A stretch of DNA of 64,000 nucleotides from the NCBI GenBank assembly GCA_016617785.1, contig JADILM010000015.1:1-64000 (forward strand), read 5' to 3'. Numbering within the stretch: the first letter of the stretch is position 1; every line of letters starts with the position of its first letter. The position numbers and the translations under genes are program-made. The stretch comes from Sporobolomyces roseus. Its lineage: Eukaryota; Basidiomycota; Microbotryomycetes; Sporidiobolales; Sporidiobolaceae. The notes beneath the pieces are model-generated. The model did not search any database and was not told the origin of the DNA. It saw nothing but the letters and a program-made list of their open reading frames with translations. Below, one piece after another: positions 1 through 12,364 of the stretch.

Positions 1-1521
1 GCGGTACCGCTTTCTTCTTCTCGTCCTGCTGGTCAGGCCGCTATTTCGCCCGTACAGCTAACACGTGCGACTTCTGTAACATTCTTCTTCGCTGCAGCCT
101 TATCGTTCAACGCTTACTACGTTGCAACTTTAGGTTCAGGAGTGAGTCTTTACAGTGGATTATTCCATGTTAGCACAGTTTCAATGGCAATCGAGTGCTT
201 TATCTTCGTTGTCGGAGGACTAATTCTTCTTCCATGAGCATCATCAGCAAACACTGTTAACCCAATTCAGGGTGAGTCAGTACGTCCAACAATTGCTGAG
301 TACCCTATGATCATTGTATTCACTACAATTGGTGCCTCATTCTTAGTATCTAGTACTGATCTTGTATCACTGTACTTAGCTATTGAGTTACAAAGTTTCG
401 CTGTGTACATTCTTGCTGCTCTTTACCGGAACAACGAGTCTGCTACAGCTGCCGGACTTAAATACTTCCTACTTGGAGCATTATCTTCAGCCTTAATTCT
501 TCTAGGATCAAGCCTAATCTACGGATACACAGGTCTAACTAACCTTGATGCTATCAGTAGCTTACTATCTGTATCATCTGCAGACAGTGTGACACAAGGT
601 GTAGTTCTAGGTCTTGTAATTATGACTGTAGGATTCTTATTCAAGATTGCCTCAGCTCCATTCCACAACTGGGCTCCTGACGTATACGACGGAGTACCAA
701 CAATTGTAACAACTTGGCTTGCTGTAATGCCTAAGATCTCAATCTTTGTATTACTATTAACAGTAAGTTCATGTGTTGCACCATGTGTGACAACTGACGG
801 TTTAGGATTATCATTCGGTGATGTTACAGTGAACGTATGGCAAGCTCTATTACTAGTTTGTTCATTACTATCATTAATCACCGGTACTGTTGTAGGATTA
901 GCTCAATTCCGAATCAAACGGCTATTAGCTTACAGTACAATTTCACACGTTGGATTCATGTTACTAGCACTTGCTGTTAGCGGACAAGAGTCAATCGACG
1001 GGTTCTTATTCTACTTAATCCAATACAGTGTAACAAGTCTAAACGGATTCTTAATCCTATTAGCATTCGGGTACTTAATTTACAACAAATCAAGTGCTTC
1101 TGCTAACACTGATGTTCAGTTTATTTCACAATTAGCTGGACAGTTCCGACAAAACCCTATTCTTGCTCTAAGTATGATTATCTGTCTATTCTCTATGGCT
1201 GGAATTCCTCCATTAATGGGATTCTTCGCTAAATATGCAGTATTATACACAGCTATCCACAACGGATACTACTTTATCTCACTAGTTGGAATTATCACTA
1301 GTGTTATCAGTGCTGCTTACTACTTACGAGTAGTTCGAGTACTTTACTTCGATTCAGGGGACACTTCTGAGGCTTCAAACGCTTCTGGTGCATTAAACCT
1401 GACAAGTACACATAGTTACCTAATTGCAGTACTAACTGCAGCTATCGTTCTATTCGTACTACAACCTTCACTAATCTTAAACAGCACTCAGTTAATGGCA
1501 ATGTCTATCTATGGTTACTAA
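1..1521 (+). CDS. nad2: NADH dehydrogenase subunit 2, 5' end cut by window start (left inverted copy)
   Basis: Complex I membrane-arm subunit with many hydrophobic helices. It is open in frame 1 from the first base to TAA at 1519-1521 if the TGA at 235-237 is read as Trp; that TGA falls in the conserved run between LILLP and ASSANTV. About 19 N-terminal residues lie before the window; they are visible in the inverted copy (30075-31625), giving about 525 aa in total, normal for fungal Nad2. The stop overlaps the nad3 start by one base, the usual fungal nad2-nad3 coupling. This copy is intact where the other is damaged (around 31,261-31,300), so it is the better reference for this gene. Confidence 0.95.
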
Positions 1522-2132
1522 TGACAATGGTTGTATTATTCATCTTTGTTCCAGTACTTGTTGCAATTCTATTAGCACTAAACGTGTTATTAGCAGTTCA
1601 CCGACCTGACACAGAGAAAGTTACTCCTTATGAGTGTGGGTTTAACCCAATCTACGGACAAGTCCGAGCACCGTTCGCTATTCAATACTACTTAGTTGGT
1701 ATTCTGTTCTTAATCTTCGATCTTGAGATCGCTGTTCTATACCCATTAGCTGTAACACTATACCAAGTATCAGTTTACGGATTCTGGGTTGCCATGATTT
1801 TCTTAGTACTTCTAACTATCGGATAAATGAGTCCGGTATACTATTACACTATATTCTGAAACCAAACAAGACTAATATGCCTGCATTTAGGAAACAAATA
1901 CTAGTTGGGAATCAGAAGATAAATCTCAGAGACTACAAGTGTAAACCTCTATAATGCTTCCCATTTTCCGTAGGAAGTGCAGCGTATAAATAGAGGTATG
2001 ATATAGTCCTTGTCTCGCGCTTATTTTATAAATACCTAGGCGTGAAGATTAGTCGTTTACGAGTTCGGTAAAGGAGCCCTGAAATTCACAGACCACCGAT
2101 CATCAATTAACCGAGCTACAATTGAAGCTTAA
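1521..2132 (+). CDS. nad3: NADH dehydrogenase subunit 3, two exons (left inverted copy)
   Basis: Exon 1 is 1521-1824 and exon 2 is 2053-2132, separated by a 228-nt group I intron (1825-2052). Splicing after the T at 1824 restores the conserved C-terminal run [16 protein letters not shown], which unspliced reading loses to a stop just after the exon. The product is 127 aa, the core Nad3 at the base of the complex I membrane arm. Same sequence as 29464-30075 on the minus strand. Confidence 0.93.
1825..2052 (+). other. Group I intron in nad3 (left copy)
   Basis: Starts after an exon T and ends in G. P7-like pairing AGACTA / TAGTC (core GACTA near 1930, TAGTC near 2005). No ORF. Details at the reference copy 29544-29771. 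Confidence 0.85.
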
Positions 2133-2289
2133 TCTATTATCCCCCTTTTTATATCAATATAAGAGATGAACATTATACTATAATTTAGCTTATTATTAGG
2201 AACATGTAAATCTTATTCATTATTGCTTTCCTCACTTAAGGTAGGGACTAGTAGTAATGAAGTTAAGATATAAGCGAGTTAAAACTCAA

Positions 2290-3692
2290 ATTAAATTAAG
2301 GGCTTAATCATGGCCCCGAACGAATGCTATCTGGTTGTTTGACACATGCAAGTCTTCAGTTATTTATATAACTGTGGCGTACGGGCGAGTATAATTAGGA
2401 AGCTACCTTTAGGATGAATCGTATTCACCTATTGATGCTCTTAATTCACAGCAGCTAGTTGGTGAGGTAATGGCTTACCAAGGCGATGACGTGGAGGTGA
2501 AGGATGAAAGTCTCAACACCCGCAGTGGAGAATGAAAAGTCCCACACTCTAATTTTAGAGGCAGCAGTGGAGAATCATTGTCAATGATCGAAAGATTGAA
2601 CATGCAAACCAGAATCTAACGCCTGATTATGTCAGGTCTGAGTTTCGGCTCTATAGATATAGTAAAGCAGGATAATGACCAGTTTTACTAATAGTCGCGA
2701 CCAACCCCGGTGCCAGCAGTTGCGGTTACACCGGTGCGGCAAGCATTGTTCGTTGTGAATAGGCGTAAAGGGTACGTAGGTTGCCTCTCTAATAAGCAAA
2801 AGGAGGGGCTAGAATCCAATAGGAGTAACCAGTATTTCGAGAGTAGTGCTGATATACTTTGATACTCGAAGGACTACCAATAGCGGAAGCAGGTTACTAG
2901 GTAGAGATTGACACTGAGGTACGAAAGCGTAGGGAGCAAACAGAATTAGATACTCTGGTAGTCTACGCCCTAAACGATGAGTGCTAGAGCTCTTCATATA
3001 TTAGGAGGACTCTTAGCAAACGCAATAAGCACTCCGCCTGGGAAGTACAGTCACACGACAGAACACCAAATGATTAGACGGTTCCGAGAACCCGCAGTGA
3101 AGCATGACGCTTAATGCGATGACCCGCGCATAACCTTACCTACACTTGAATCCTAGCTTAAGCTAGTGACAGGTGCTACATGACCCTCTTCAGCATGTGC
3201 TGTCAAGTGCTTGGTTAAATCCGCTAACATGCGCAATCCTTACTACTAATTATATACTTAGTAGTTTATAGCTGACATAGCTATAGAGTAGGGCTAAGAG
3301 AGGTCCCCATGACCCTTATGTGTAGGGCTGCCGTTGTGCTGCGAAGAACTCAACAATATGATGCAACGCCGTGAGGCTGAGCTAATCACCAAATGAGTTC
3401 ACACGGATTGTAGCCTGCAATCGGCTACATGAAATAGGAATTGCGAGTAATCGTGTAGTAGTGCGACACGGTGAAAATACCACTCGGAATGTACTAATTA
3501 CTCGTCACATCTGGAAAGAAAATAGATGGCGAAACCTGGTTGAACCTAGTCAGACTTCTATGAACATTTTAGCTGAACCCTCAGTTATTATGCTTAGTTG
3601 ATCAGGTTAGAAGAAACTTTGTGACCTATCTACTTCGATTTGGATGAAGTCGAAATATAGGAGTGGTACGGGAACGTGCTGCTGAAAAATAT
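2290..3692 (+). rRNA. rns: Small-subunit rRNA (left inverted copy)
   Basis: Universal blocks are visible in order: CTTAATCATGG near 2303, GTGCCAGCAG of the 530 loop near 2710, ATTAGATACTCTGGTAG near 2945, and the 3' GGAACGTGCTGCTG near 3671. The 3' terminus has no CCTCC anti-Shine-Dalgarno. The decoding-site stretch after TGTAC (about 3490-3510) differs strongly from the bacterial version. Ends are estimated from alignment by eye to E. coli 16S. Confidence 0.9.
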
Positions 3693-3917
3693 AACAATTA
3701 AATCCCCCTTCTTACATAAATATAAGAGACTTACTTGTATTATATGTATATTATTTTTCTTTATCTTGTTTTGAAAGCCGGGGGGTGGGCCTGGAGCGGG
3801 GGTCGGAATTTGAAGACCAAGGCTGGAGTCGGAATTTGATAGCTTACATGTTTATATATAAGAGATGTACATGTTTATCATTAAATGAGAGTAATAAGAA
3901 TCGATAACAATGTGGAA
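3693..3917 (+). other. rns-rnl spacer with promoter-like motifs and a GC-rich stretch (left copy)
   Basis: Holds the C5-T2 motif at 3701-3710, two ATATAAGAGA motifs (3719-3734 and 3854-3870) pointing at rnl, and a G-rich stretch near 3778-3805 followed by an imperfect tandem repeat of GGAGTCGGAATTTGA type (about 3797-3840). Confidence 0.6.
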
Positions 3918-6313
3918 TATATCATCAAGTGACTAAAGGGATTGTTAGGGATGACTAGCAAGCATATCAGAAAAGAAGTGGAAACACTAAAGGCGCTAGT
4001 ATTTTATGACTAGTGCGATCTTAAGGGAAACCATAAACCTGATTGGTATTTATATCGATCAAGGTGATTAATACTACGGACTGAACCGAAACATCGTAGT
4101 AAGTCTAGGAAAGGAAATCAACCGAGACCCTGTTAGTAGCGGCGAGCGAACGCAGGATAGCCTAGTAATATAGTTAGTAAATCTAATACTCTGGAATGGG
4201 TACTACCATAGAAGGTAATAGTCCTGTGGATCTTACTACTTATTACATCTAGCTTATGTTTAAGTACATAAGTGAGTAGAGCGGCATCAAACCTGCTCGA
4301 ATACGGGGGTACCATCCTCCAAGGCTAAGTATGATATGTTTAGCGATAGTGAAGAGTACTGTGAAGGAAAGTTTAAAAGCAAGTCGATGACTGGTGAAAT
4401 AGAGCCTGAACTAGCAATCCTATAAGCAGACAGAGTATTTAGTTATAATGTCGTACCTTTTGCATAATGGGTCAGCAACTTAATAGTGTAGGCAAGATTA
4501 ATAAGTCCAAGCGAAAGCGACTATCTTAATATATATATTGGGATGGGATAAGTCTGCATTATTAGACCCGAAACGACGTGATCTAGCCATGGGCAGGATT
4601 ATAGGTCCGAACAGATGTACGTTGCATAGTGCTCTGATGATCTGTGGTTAGGAGTGAAATGCTAATCTAACGTCGTGATAGCTGGTTCTCTGCGAAATGC
4701 ATTGCAGTGCAGCGTCAATATAGAGCTTATAGTAGGTACAGCACTGATTGACATGCCCGCTATACTTATTTAACGATAAGATATAAACGGCCGACTAGGG
4801 GGGTGTGAAAGCCCTATCTAGGTCAGTTAACCTCGGAATGATTATAAGTATTCATTGGCAGTGAGTCGTAGGGTGATAAGGTCTTATGACGAGAGGGAAA
4901 CAGCCCAAACAATGTGTTAAAGTCCCTAAGATATTGACAAGTGAAATTAAGGAAGTGTGTGACCTGATACAGCCATGATGTGGGATTGGAAGCGTCCATC
5001 ATTTAAAGAAAGCGTAACAGCTCAGTGGTCTAGGTCGCATGCGCCGAAGATATACCGGGTCTTAATCAATACACTAATACCATTGTATAAATCCAGCTTT
5101 TGTAACCCTAATATGGAGCGGGAGTTGGGTTTAATAAGTAGCAGAGCGTCCAGTACTAATGAAGAGCAGTATTTTATTGTTTGGAGGTAACTGGAGTGAG
5201 GATGCTGGCATGAGTAGCATAAATGAATGTTAAATCATTCACACCGAAAGAGAAAGGTTTCTGAGGGCAAGTTAGACTTCCTCAGGTTATCATTCCATCT
5301 AGTCGCCCACCGCAGGTGGGCGCATAGATGGTTTGGCGGTATCTAAGGGATTAGCCAATGCGACATCTCGATGATTATATTGCAAAACGGCCTATAATAT
5401 ATAGGTCCAGGAAAAAATGCAATCTAGCTACCGTACCTTAAACCGACACAGGTTCTCGGGTAGAGTATACTAAGGTGACGGAATAATCAAATTTAAGGAA
5501 CTCGGCAAAATGATCTCGTACGTTCGACAAGAAGAGATGCCCTCTATATCTTTATATAGCGGGGTGGCACAGAATCGGGGGGTGCGACTGTTTACCTAAA
5601 ACACAGCAGCCTGCTAACACTAACAGTGGTCGTATAGGTTGTGATTCCTGTCCGGTGTCTCGTGATATAGTGATTGAGGTTGTATTTTTCTAGAAATAGG
5701 AAGTATGACTTTGAAACTTGAAGACGAGATAAACGACGGTCTTAACTATAAGGATCCTAAGGTAGCGAAATTCCTTGGCCGCTAATTACGGTCCTGCATG
5801 AAAGGAACAGCGATGCCCCCACTGTCTTAAATTTGAGTCCGGTGAAATTGAACTAGCCGTGCAGATGCGGTTTACCACCAGTTAGACGGGAAGACCCTAT
5901 GCAACTTTACTATAGTCAGATATTGTGTTAATCTAACGTTTGTCACAGGTATGAGGTAGCCGATAAGGCGTAAGTGAGAGACCTCAACAAATCTTAGATG
6001 CACTAACCTGTAAATAACAGGGAAAGTGTCTGATGGGTAGTTTTACTGGGACGGTACCCTCCAAGAAAGCATCGGAGGGGTCCAATAGGTACACATAGCT
6101 TAGACGGGGACTAAGTGATCATGTAAGATCAATAACAGCATAATGGCAAAAGTGTGCTAAACTGAGAGACTGACAGGTCAATCAGGTACGTAAGTAGGGC
6201 ATAGTGAACCGATAGTATATTATGGTATAGCTATCGTTCAACGGATAAGTTACGCTAGGGATAACAGGCTAATAGCGCGAAAGAGTTCATATCGTAAGCG
6301 CTGTTTGGCACCT

Positions 6314-6545
6314 CAAATACATCGGGGTTGCTTGATAGTAATATCAAGTTATTATTAGCTATATGCTGGGACAGCCTTAGAGCTTCCATATTCAAATTTG
6401 AATTAAAGTTGGAAGATTGGCTAATCAGCAGATTATAGATCTCAACGATCATACGCTAAGGTCCTAATATGGACTGAGATATGATCTAACTTAATTGAAA
6501 GATTAAGATCGCTATATATACATACACATATATTATAGCAAATTG
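6314..6545 (+). other. Group I intron at rnl L2500 site (left copy)
   Basis: Interrupts GGCACCT / CGATGTCG. Reference copy at 25051-25282. Confidence 0.85.
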
Positions 6546-6630
6546 CGATGTCGACTCATCACATCCTCCTGGTGTACAAGCTGGGAAGGGTTCGACTGTT
6601 CGTCGATTAAAGTGGTACGTGAGTTGGGTT

Positions 6631-6832
6631 AAAATTAGAGCCCAAATCAATTCTACTGTATGCTAGAATCCTTTAAATGGACGACCTAAACGTAGGGAAC
6701 ACAGTCTAGTAATAAGGTAACTAGCAGAAATAACCTCAGAGACTACATGTAGAACAATTACTGGTTAATTTAGCTAGTATTGGTAATATAGTCCAGCCAT
6801 TCATATACATTATACAAATATTTGAGTGGCAG
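6631..6832 (+). other. Group I intron at rnl L2563-like site (left copy)
   Basis: Interrupts GAGTTGGGTT / TCAATACGACGTGAG. Reference copy at 24764-24965. Confidence 0.82.
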
Positions 6833-7193
6833 TCAATACGACGTGAGTCAGTATGGTCCCTATCTTCTGGTGGGACATATAGAATAAGAAGAACATCTGG
6901 TTAGTACGAAAGGACCATCAGGTGCACATCTCTGGTGTATCTGCTATTAGTTGCGTTTAAAAGACGTTAATGGTATCGCAGAGTAGCTACATGTGTTAAG
7001 GATAAGATCTGAAAGCATATAAGATCGAAGCTGTTCTTTGGAAGCTAGCAAGCGACAGGATGTAGACCACGTCCTTGATAGGTCACATGTGTAAGCGCTG
7101 CAAGGCGTCAGCTGAGTGATACTAATGAGTCGCTAGACTTGATGATACCACATTGTTCCCCCCATTTTCTTAAATGGTAAATATATAAGTATC

Positions 7194-7265
7194 CGGAGGA
7201 AAGCCTAATGGCCGGGCGCTTCATTTGGGTTGAAGAACGTTTGGGTTCGATTCCCAATTCTCCGA
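7194..7265 (+). tRNA. trnP: tRNA-Pro(TGG) (left copy)
   Basis: Anticodon arm CTTCA-TTTGGGT-TGAAG. It lies 45 nt after rnl, and ATATAAGTA ends 3 nt before it. Confidence 0.9.
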
Positions 7266-7559
7266 TTTATTATAAGAGACAAACAAGAATATGATACTAG
7301 AGAGGTAAACTTGTACTATAAACAACGAATAAGAAGTATACAACTTATATAAACATAGGTTATATATATATACACGCTCATACAATTAATATAAGAGACG
7401 AACAAGTATTGGCGATGAAAAGGGATTATAAAACTATTCGTATAGTAATGTTGATACTGAGTAGTGTAGATTACCGCCCCTTAGGGCGGGTAAGCTTACC
7501 CCCTCTTCGAGGGGGGTGGTAAGGGGGATTATAATACTATTTGTATAGTAATGTTAAAA

Positions 7560-9008
7560 CTATTCGTATAGTAATGTTGATACTGAGTAGTGTAGATCAG
7601 TAAGAATGATGTTAGGGAATAGTCCGAATAGGAACATAGTGATTAGTAATGGTAATAATACCATGAACTCACGTCGAGTTACATCAATAGCGTAACCAAG
7701 GAAAGGAGACCAAGAACCGTTACATAGTCGTGCGTATAGCCAAATTGAGTATGCCGCAGAGAATACAATACCGGAACTCATAGCTAATCCAATTAGTGGA
7801 CTTCGTTGAATTGAGCCCATCAAGGCCATTAATTCTCCTGCCCAGTTAACAGTTAATGGTGTAGACATGTTTCCTAAGATGAATAGGAAGAATAGTAATG
7901 AGAACATTGGCATGTACTGAGTAAGTCCTCGGTAGTATCGGATCACACGTGTGTGGTATCGATCGTAAAGAATTCCACCTACACACATGAACATAGCTGG
8001 TGACACAATACCGTGGGCAATTCCTAATAGAATAGCACCTTCGATACCTTGTAATGTGTTAGAGAATAGACCAATAACAACTACTGACATGTGGGCAATT
8101 GATGAGTAAGCAACAAGAACTTTAAAGTCAGTTTGTCGTAGTGTAGTTAATGAACTGTACACTAGTGTAACAACAGCAATAGTTTGTACTAATGGTGAGA
8201 AGTATGATGTAGCCTCAGGTAAGAATGGAATTAGAACTCGTAGGAATCCATATGTAGCTAGTTTAAGAATTAACCCAGCCAGAACCATTGACGCAGCAAC
8301 GGGCGCCTCTACGTGTGCACGACTTAGCCAAATGTGAACTGGTAATAATGGAGTTTTAATAGCTAGACTTAAGAAAATAGCTAACCATAACCATCGCTGG
8401 CTCTCGAAACTAATGTCAGCTAATGATAACACTTCGAAGTCAGTACTTCCAACGTGGTAGAAGATAACTAGGAAGGCTAGTAGCATGAATAATGAACCGA
8501 ATAATGTGTATAGGAACAGTAGGAATGAAGCACGGATACGATCTGCACTTGCTCCCCAAACTCCAACAATAATGAATAGTGGAATTAATACTGACTCGAA
8601 GAATACGTAGAATAGTAATAGATCTAATACTACGAATACTGCAATTAGAAGACTCTCTAGTACTAAGAAAGCAATCATGTATGATTTAATGTTGTGTTTA
8701 ACATTCTCCCAACTTGCTAATACACAGATTGGCATTGTAAATGTTGTAAGTAATACGAAGTAAAGTGAAAGACCGTCAACTCCCATGTGCATGTGCAGAT
8801 AGCTAAGTTGGTTGTACTCTACAGTAAACTGGTACTGGCTTGAGCTTGAGTCAAATTCACCCCACATAACCATTGATAAGATGAAAGTTACTACAGTTGT
8901 AAGTAAAGCTACTCGCTTAACTTGTGAAATTTGTAGTGGTGTGGTTTCCGACATAGGAGCTAGAATTAACGCTCCTAGTAATGGAATAAGAATAAGTGCT
9001 GTAATCAT
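7560..9008 (-). CDS. nad4: NADH dehydrogenase subunit 4 (left inverted copy)
   Basis: Inverted duplicate of 22588-24036, identical in length. The gene end is followed by the double-hairpin element and the 42-bp duplicate of its own 3' end (7430-7471). Confidence 0.95.
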   Translation of the reverse strand: MITALILIPLLGALILAPMSETTPLQISQVKRVALLTTVVTFILSMVMWGEFDSSSSQYQFTVEYNQLSYLHMHMGVDGLSLYFVLLTTFTMPICVLASWENVKHNIKSYMIAFLVLESLLIAVFVVLDLLLFYVFFESVLIPLFIIVGVWGASADRIRASFLLFLYTLFGSLFMLLAFLVIFYHVGSTDFEVLSLADISFESQRWLWLAIFLSLAIKTPLLPVHIWLSRAHVEAPVAASMVLAGLILKLATYGFLRVLIPFLPEATSYFSPLVQTIAVVTLVYSSLTTLRQTDFKVLVAYSSIAHMSVVVIGLFSNTLQGIEGAILLGIAHGIVSPAMFMCVGGILYDRYHTRVIRYYRGLTQYMPMFSLLFFLFILGNMSTPLTVNWAGELMALMGSIQRSPLIGLAMSSGIVFSAAYSIWLYARLCNGSWSPFLGYAIDVTRREFMVLLPLLITMFLFGLFPNIILTDLHYSVSTLLYE

Positions 9009-9342
9009 AATAATAATAATAAATTTACCTCCTATCCTTAATATCATCCAGTACTTAGACTGGACGTATAATTAAGCAATATAATGCTGTGAACTAGTAA
9101 TAATTTGTATTAACTAGCCCATCCTTAGCATCCTCCATGTACTGGAGGCGAACTAGGTAGAGCAATCACAATAGAAACGTGCAAACTTGCGTTTACAAGG
9201 TGGTCAAGTAATAATCTCGACGTTGTCTATTAAGAAGTCACATAACTATAAGAGATGTACATGCATAATTGATATAAACAATCGATAAAGGGGATTGTAT
9301 TGCCTAACTACTTTAAGTAAGAAAGGGTAATAAGATTAAGAG
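9009..9342. other. nad4-cox3 spacer (left copy)
   Basis: No gene seen. Contains an ATAAGAGATGTAC motif on the plus strand and the 25-bp repeat shared with the rps3 leader; see 22254-22587. Confidence 0.6.
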
Positions 9343-10369
9343 TTATGAACCCCACCAGTAAATTGAGATGTAAAGGAATAACCAAACTACATCAACGAAG
9401 TGCCAGTATAGGATTGAAGCCTCGAAACCTAGGTGGTGGTGGTCTGTTAAGTGGTATGATAGAATTCGGAAGAATGCTACTGCAATGAATGCTGTACCAA
9501 TAATAACGTGAATACCGTGGAATCCTGTAGCAAAGAAGAATGTTGAACCGTATGCTCCATCTGCGATTGTAAATGGTGCCTCGTAGTACTCTAATCCTTG
9601 TAGACCTGTGAAAATCACAGCTAATACTACAGTGATAATAATTCCTAATAGTGTACCTCGTCGGTTACCCTCAATTAATGAGTGGTGCGCGTATGTAACA
9701 CTAGCTCCTGATGACAGAAGTAGGATTGTGTTTAATAATGGGATCTCGAATGGGTTTAATGGGTCGATTCCGGCTGGAGGCCAAGCGTTACCTAACTCTA
9801 CAGTAGGTGCTAAGGCTGAGTGGAAGTCTATTTATAGACGTGATGTTTATTATATCAGTACTATAATCAGACTATATCTTACGAGAGTATCTCGCTTAAA
9901 CATGTAGTCTTTGAGTTAGTTATAACTGCTAGTCAGGGCTTTAGGTTTATAGAATAGAGTTGTCACTATAATATTTAATAGTACCTATATCTAGAAGCAC
10001 ATTTCTGGCATATAGTTTAATTTAAAGGGCCCACTTCTAGTGTTTGAAGGCCCAGAAGATTGAGATGAAGAAGAAGATTTCACTGATAATGAACAATGCT
10101 ACACCAAGGTTAAGACCTTTTTGTACAGCAAATGTGTGGTTTCCTAATAATGTACCCTCAGCTACTACGTCTCGGAACCATAGAATCATTGAACTTAGAG
10201 TTGTAATGAATCCGATAGCTACTAGAATACCTCCGTTAGCAAACCCGTTAAAGTACATTGCTGCGGCGATAGTTAAAATTAGTAATGAGAATGAAGTAAG
10301 TAATGGCCATGGTGAAGGAGTCACAAGGTGGAACGGGTGTCCTTGGAATTGAGCTCGTGATAATTGCAT
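9343..10369 (-). CDS. cox3: Cytochrome c oxidase subunit 3, two exons (left inverted copy)
   Basis: Exon 1 is 10048-10369, the group I intron 9828-10047, and exon 2 9343-9827. Duplicate of 21227-22253. Confidence 0.94.
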
Positions 10370-10564
10370 ATTTAAATAATTATAGAATCAGACACCAATT
10401 AGTTGTCTTTGTTTACTTACTAAAAGATAAACGCATAATCTATGAACCTTAAAGGTAAGGTTTTTAGAACAAGATATCGACATAATAATTGATACTTAGA
10501 GGTTTGACTCTACTCCTTTCTCCGTGTTTCCCCATTGTTAGGGGGAGAAATTAGAGGAAGAGTA

Positions 10565-10650
10565 CGGATAAAATAGGATTCGAACCTATGGTACCGGAAA
10601 GGCACATCATATTTCAAGTATGACACATTCGACCACTCTGTCATTTATCC
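10565..10650 (-). tRNA. trnS: tRNA-Ser(TGA) (left copy)
   Basis: Duplicate of 20946-21031; long variable arm. Confidence 0.88.
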
Positions 10651-10869
10651 TAAGCGCTATATAGTATCTGTTCCTTGGTGTGTTTTATAGGTGTATTTGT
10701 CCACCCCCCTCGTATTCTTATAAAATAATGTTTAAGTAGTATGTCTCTTATATTAAATTATTCTCTTGTCTTTAATCTAGGATTTGGGAAGTATATATAA
10801 GAGTAATTTTATATTGTTCCTTTCTCTTACTTGGCATAAAAGGAGCAGAGAGTTAAGGGACAGATAAAA

Positions 10870-10952
10870 GCAAGTATGCTGGAACTGGTAGACAGGTGGT
10901 TCTTAAGCAACCATGACGTTATGTTGTATGGGTTCAAGTCCCATTACTTGTA
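10870..10952 (+). tRNA. trnL: tRNA-Leu(TAA) (left copy)
   Basis: Anticodon arm TGGTT-CTTAAGC-AACCA with a long variable arm. It lies opposite in strand to its tRNA neighbours. Confidence 0.9.
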
Positions 10953-11012
10953 TTTATTTACCCATGTTCTTATAAGAGAAGTACTTGTTCCCCAAAGGGA
11001 AAGAGGAAGAAA

Positions 11013-11085
11013 CAGGAATGGCTTGATTCGAACAAGCTCCGCGAGACTTTGGAGATCTGCATGCTACCATTGACACCACATTCCT
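11013..11085 (-). tRNA. trnW: tRNA-Trp(CCA) (left copy)
   Basis: Duplicate of 20511-20583. Confidence 0.78.
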
Positions 11086-11129
11086 AATTATTAATTTATC
11101 TTATATGTTTTTTCACTTACTGTCCAAAA

Positions 11130-11200
11130 CAAGGATAGCACGATTCGAACATGCATTGACGAATTTGAAGTTCGCTATTCTACCATTGAACTATACCCTT
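11130..11200 (-). tRNA. trnW: tRNA-Trp(TCA) (left copy)
   Basis: Duplicate of 20396-20466. Confidence 0.86.
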
Positions 11201-11210
11201 ATATATATAT

Positions 11211-11285
11211 AGGGTTAAGAGGGAATCGAACCCTAAATCAACAGATTTGCAATCCGTGTGTAGTACCATACTACCGCCTTAGCCC
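11211..11285 (-). tRNA. trnC: tRNA-Cys(GCA) (left copy)
   Basis: Duplicate of 20311-20385. Confidence 0.88.
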
Positions 11286-11290
11286 AGCGA

Positions 11291-11361
11291 TTAACACTAA
11301 AAGAGTCGAACTTATATACGTAAATTAGGAATTTACTGCTTTACCATTAAGCTAAGCATTA
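11291..11361 (-). tRNA. trnR: tRNA-Arg(CCT) (left copy)
   Basis: Duplicate of 20235-20305. Confidence 0.78.
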
Positions 11362-11404
11362 TCCTTTTATTCTATTAAAAGGTTCGGACTTAACAAAAGG
11401 GGGA

Positions 11405-12064
11405 TTATGATTTGTTTGCAGGAGCTGGGCTCATACATAACACAATTGGTCCTACCATTGCTAGTAAGAAAATTACACTTGCAACCACTAACCATAGTGA
11501 TGCGTATGTGTATAGACCTTGACCAATACTCTCAATTTGAGTAAAGGTTGTTAAAGTGTTATCTGCAATAACTGGGTTGAACGCTGCGTGCACTCCTTCT
11601 CCTTTCCCCGCTAGCGGGGAACAAGAATCAAGAGATGCGTCAGTGTTAGAAATACCTAATAAAGTAGTATTTAACCAGTTAAAGATACTTAATGATACGT
11701 GTAGTGACCCACCGTCGTGGTAGCTCACTGGTAAGATTGATAGTAACTCGAAGAAGAATAGTGATCCTAAGAATGCTCCCATAGGTAAGCTCTTAGTGTA
11801 CTCTTGTCCAGTATCAACTAACTCAACCAGTCGTAGGTTAAGCATCATGATAACGAATAAGAATAAGATGGCGATAGCACCAACATAGACAATTAAGTAT
11901 ACCAGTCCTAAGTAGGCTACACCTAATAGAACTAAGTAACCTGCAACGTTAAGGAATACAGCAATTAAGAATAATACTGAAATTACAGGGTTTTTAGCAG
12001 TGATAACCATAATACCTGATAAAATGGCACCTAAAGCTAGTAAGTCTAATAATACGTTGTTCAT
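11405..12064 (-). CDS. nad6: NADH dehydrogenase subunit 6 (left inverted copy)
   Basis: Duplicate of 19532-20191, including the in-frame GC palindrome. Confidence 0.92.
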   Translation of the reverse strand: MNNVLLDLLALGAILSGIMVITAKNPVISVLFLIAVFLNVAGYLVLLGVAYLGLVYLIVYVGAIAILFLFVIMMLNLRLVELVDTGQEYTKSLPMGAFLGSLFFFELLSILPVSYHDGGSLHVSLSIFNWLNTTLLGISNTDASLDSCSPLAGKGEGVHAAFNPVIADNTLTTFTQIESIGQGLYTYASLWLVVASVIFLLAMVGPIVLCMSPAPANKS

Positions 12065-12292
12065 ATAAATGAAAAATACTCTATTATCACCTCCTTGCAT
12101 TTACAAAATATTAGTGTAGAATAAGGAAAATGCTAAATTAAGAGTCATAGACTATATCGCCCACCTAGGTGAGTGGGTACACAATAGTAGGATAAACCAG
12201 AAACAAACTCGGGTGAAAAACTCCGAGAAGCGCATTCCCTCTGTCCCCGTCTATAAAGACGGGTAAGCTTACTCTCTTTGGTGAGAGGAGGA

Positions 12293-12364
12293 AGTCCTCA
12301 ACTGGAGTCGAACCAGCTATCTAAGAATTAACAGTTCTTCGCTGCACCGTATAGCCCTGAAGAC
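12293..12364 (-). tRNA. trnN: tRNA-Asn(GTT) (left copy)
   Basis: Duplicate of 19232-19303. Confidence 0.9.

Larger units (their letters stand above)
3918..7148 (+). rRNA. rnl: Large-subunit rRNA with two introns (left inverted copy)
   Basis: Ends are set by the terminal helix: ATCATCAAG at 3921-3929 pairs with CTTGATGAT near 7138-7146. Core landmarks include CCTAAGGTAGCGAAATTCCTTG near 5756, GACGGGAAGACCCTATG near 5885 and TAGGGATAACAGGCTAATA near 6257. Group I introns occupy 6314-6545 and 6631-6832. The same gene is on the minus strand at 24448-27678. Confidence 0.92.

Noticed and set aside
2809..2997. Small frames inside rns and rnl on either strand
   Set aside because: They overlap universally conserved rRNA blocks.
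3480..3515. Unusual decoding-site sequence in rns (TGTACTAATTACTCGTC)
   Set aside because: Differs from bacteria, but I cannot tell from this window whether it is ordinary for fungal mitochondria, so I make no claim.
10044..10352. Long antisense frames opposite cox3, nad2, nad4, cox2 and nad1
   Set aside because: Shadow frames of strongly conserved genes, kept open by codon bias.
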